From an uncultured Caryophanales bacterium (GTDB lineage: Bacteria; Bacillota_I; Bacilli_A; RFN20; CAG-826), in contig CAMHJP010000006.1 in NCBI GenBank assembly GCA_946185585.1, positions 1 through 35,199 on the forward strand: a stretch of DNA of 35,199 nucleotides, read 5' to 3'. The notes under the pieces are model-generated. The model did no database searches. It saw nothing but the letters and a program-made list of their open reading frames with translations, and was not told where the DNA came from. Below are positions 32,946 through 35,199 of the stretch, in pieces. The translations under genes were made by a program, and so were the position numbers. How positions within the stretch are numbered: the stretch's first letter is position 1; each line of letters opens with the position of its first letter.

Positions 32946-35090
32946 ATGAAACGACGTATCCCAATTCTATTAAAAGTTATTCTCTTAGGCATTGTCGTGT
33001 CTATTTTAACTTCGGGCACAGCTCTCGTCGTTTCCCATTTCAACCAGAAAAAACAAGTTGAAAAGAACTATTTAGAGAACATTAACCACACCCTTGATGC
33101 GGTGGATGAAGTCTTTACGAATAACGATAGTTCTTACACCGACACATATGTTGACGCTTTCGAATATTCGAAAAACTACATTAAGGATATTTATGATGAA
33201 GACCCAGAGAAACGTCAGCAAGGCGAAAACGAATCATTCGCTGAATACGCTAAATATTACGCTGAACTTTATCCATGGTTATATCCACATGATCCACATT
33301 TTGGTTTCCTAACCAAAGAAGAATCTGCCTTAAAAGCGGCGTATTATACAATCACCAACTTACTAAATAATTTCCAGATGTCTTCAGACACCATCTCGGT
33401 GTTTGCTTATTATATTGATGAAAATAACCGCATGGTATTCCTTGCTGATACAAGAATGGATGATAGCGAACGAAAACCAAACGATTATTTTCATATTCCG
33501 GGCACGTATTACCAACTTAGTGAAAGTGATCTTCCTACTAGCGAAAAACACCCACTTCTTACTTTAGGCGGATATCAAACACGCTATACCGCAGTTTATT
33601 CGCTTGATGAAGTTAATCCGCATCTGATCGCTTATGTTTCAATTCAATATAGTTTTGAGAAAGTTGACCAAGAGACAGTGAACATTTTAAAAAATGAACT
33701 TTTGATTATGGGTTTATCATCCCTAGTCTTAATCGCGATTTATACATTGTTCTCCTATCTCCTTTTTGTCCGTAACATTAATAAACTTTCTAAAGCCTCC
33801 AGCGATATTCGAGAGCGCTTAGTCAATAAGAAGATGAAAGATGTTGTGGATATTGAGGTGAAATCCCACGATGAAATGAGAGATCTGGCGGATTCCTTTA
33901 ATGAAATGGAAAGAGCCATTATCAACTATGTTGATATAATCCACAAAGAAGCAAAAGAGAAAGAACGCACAAACGCCGAACTAAATGTCGCAAGTAAAAT
34001 TCAGCTTGATTCATTACCTAACCGCACATTTGATGATTCTCAAACATCAATCCGCGCCTACATTAAACCAGCCAAAGAAGTCGGTGGAGACTTCTATGAC
34101 TACTTCTATCTTGATGATCATCGTCTTGCTTTAATCGTCGCGGATGTTTCTGGTAAAGGTATTCCAGCCTCTTTGTTTATGATGAAAGGTAAGGAACTCA
34201 TTAAATCTGCTGTTCAATCATCTAAGAGTCTAGTGGATGCAATTTCATCAGTGAATAAGATTCTGGCGAAAAACAATAATGAACTCTTATTTATTACTTC
34301 CTTTATTGGAGTCATCGACTTTAAGAAGAACAAGATTAATTATGTTAACGCCGGACATGAAAAGCCTTATCTAGTCTCGAATAACAAAGTTATTAAGTTA
34401 GATGGAGTCTCTAACGTTGTTTTAGGAGTTGAGGAAAACCATGTCTACATAGAAGAATCGCACGAATTTAAAGAAGGCGATTACCTTTTAATGTTCACTG
34501 ATGGATTAAATGAATCAATCAATAAGAACAACGAAGAATTTGGTTATGCTCGTATCGAAGAAGCACTGAAAGATTCCAGTGCACTTCCACTTGATGAAGT
34601 CATCAACCGTATTAACACTTCCTTTGATGCGTTTACTAGAAGTAAAGACCAATTCGATGATGTCACAATGCTGTTAGTGAAGTCTTGTTCAAACGAACTA
34701 AAACTCAACTATAAAAATAGTGACTATCACATCATTACTGATGCTGTTGATCAGTTTAATGAAAAGTTCTCCTTCTTAAGTGAGAAAACAAAAGCTTCAG
34801 TGGGAGTCATCTTAGATGAAATCTTAAATAACTACATCTCTTATGAAAAGAAAGATGATTTAGAAATTAACGTTGAATTCTCTTTAGTCAAAGATGGGTT
34901 ACAACTTGTCTTATCTAATAACGGTAGTGACTTTAACCCATTTAAGAACCATCAAGAGAAATTCCTCGATAAGTTTGATGAGAAACTTGAACCAGGTGGA
35001 TTTGGTTTAACAATCGTCAAAGACTTATCTAAATCTTATTCCTATGAATTTAAAAATGGTCACCCAACAATTACGGTTGTGGTGGAATAG
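32946..35090 (+). CDS. Membrane sensor - HAMP - SpoIIE/PP2C phosphatase - HATPase_c (RsbW-like) fusion
   Basis: N-terminal TM, about 200-aa extracytoplasmic region, second TM, HAMP; VGGDFYDYFYLDDHRLALIVADVSGKGIPASLFM and LMFTDGLNES; C-terminal LDEILNNYISYE...NNGSDFNPF...PGGFGLTIVKDL. Confidence 0.9.
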   Translation: MKRRIPILLKVILLGIVVSILTSGTALVVSHFNQKKQVEKNYLENINHTLDAVDEVFTNNDSSYTDTYVDAFEYSKNYIKDIYDEDPEKRQQGENESFAEYAKYYAELYPWLYPHDPHFGFLTKEESALKAAYYTITNLLNNFQMSSDTISVFAYYIDENNRMVFLADTRMDDSERKPNDYFHIPGTYYQLSESDLPTSEKHPLLTLGGYQTRYTAVYSLDEVNPHLIAYVSIQYSFEKVDQETVNILKNELLIMGLSSLVLIAIYTLFSYLLFVRNINKLSKASSDIRERLVNKKMKDVVDIEVKSHDEMRDLADSFNEMERAIINYVDIIHKEAKEKERTNAELNVASKIQLDSLPNRTFDDSQTSIRAYIKPAKEVGGDFYDYFYLDDHRLALIVADVSGKGIPASLFMMKGKELIKSAVQSSKSLVDAISSVNKILAKNNNELLFITSFIGVIDFKKNKINYVNAGHEKPYLVSNNKVIKLDGVSNVVLGVEENHVYIEESHEFKEGDYLLMFTDGLNESINKNNEEFGYARIEEALKDSSALPLDEVINRINTSFDAFTRSKDQFDDVTMLLVKSCSNELKLNYKNSDYHIITDAVDQFNEKFSFLSEKTKASVGVILDEILNNYISYEKKDDLEINVEFSLVKDGLQLVLSNNGSDFNPFKNHQEKFLDKFDEKLEPGGFGLTIVKDLSKSYSYEFKNGHPTITVVVE

Positions 35091-35100
35091 ATAACTAAAA

Positions 35101-35127
35101 GACATCGACACGGTCGATGTTTTTTTG
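35101..35127 (+). terminator. Intrinsic terminator after the SpoIIE-family gene
   Basis: ACATCGAC-acg-GTCGATGTTTTTTT. Confidence 0.8.
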
Positions 35128-35131
35128 TATT

Positions 35132-35155
35132 AAAAAAGGTCTCCTTTTGGAGACC
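35132..35155 (-). terminator. Minus-strand terminator of a convergent gene beyond the window
   Basis: Minus strand GGTCTCC-aaaa-GGAGACCTTTTTTA. Confidence 0.7.
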
Positions 35156-35174
35156 TCTATTAGTTAAGACAAGA

Positions 35175-35199
35175 TTATGAATCTTGAACAACAACTTTA
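35175..35199 (-). CDS. Possible C-terminal end of a convergent CDS (ends ...KVVVQDS*)
   Basis: Minus strand frame ...AAA GTT GTT GTT CAA GAT TCA TAA, followed by a minus-strand terminator; only 8 codons visible. Confidence 0.35.

Noticed and set aside
1-35199. Mobile elements, prophage, CRISPR-Cas, toxin-antitoxin or restriction systems
   Set aside because: No transposase, integrase, phage, Cas or restriction protein signatures in the ORF track; no spaced repeat array seen.

Overview
Low-GC, housekeeping-dominated bacterial window, probably from an uncultured Bacilli/Mollicutes-related lineage (inference from gene content, not tested). I support about 34 CDS, 7 tRNA genes with encoded CCA, many intrinsic terminators and one SAM-type riboswitch. 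Gene blocks in order: a truncated M6-like metalloprotease; cold-shock protein; ychF-ispF-argS-rpoE(delta)-nrnA-cysQ-like; a 5'-nucleotidase lipoprotein; a histone-H1-like/DUF2188-like protein; a NifU-like protein; a six-tRNA cluster; HAD-ispD-S1-pgi; mgtE; pduL; SAM riboswitch-metK; hpf; two unknown proteins; an amino-sugar node (HTH-GlmM fusion, GlmU-like acyltransferase, divergent nagB); mntP; a 1.3-kaa modular surface protein; capEFG-like genes for UDP-L-FucNAc; and a STAS + SpoIIE/HATPase partner-switching pair. The most unusual signal is two independent XRE-type HTH domains fused to the N-termini of UDP-GlcNAc-pathway enzymes: phosphoglucosamine mutase and a CapE-like 4,6-dehydratase. Each sits behind a promoter with a repeat or palindrome over its core elements. 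This suggests enzyme-transcription-factor ('trigger enzyme') control of amino-sugar flux. Other notable points: a variant SAM-I/IV-type aptamer, likely leaderless genes, near-absence of TGA stops, a structured leader before the surface protein, and a fused phosphatase/kinase partner switch.
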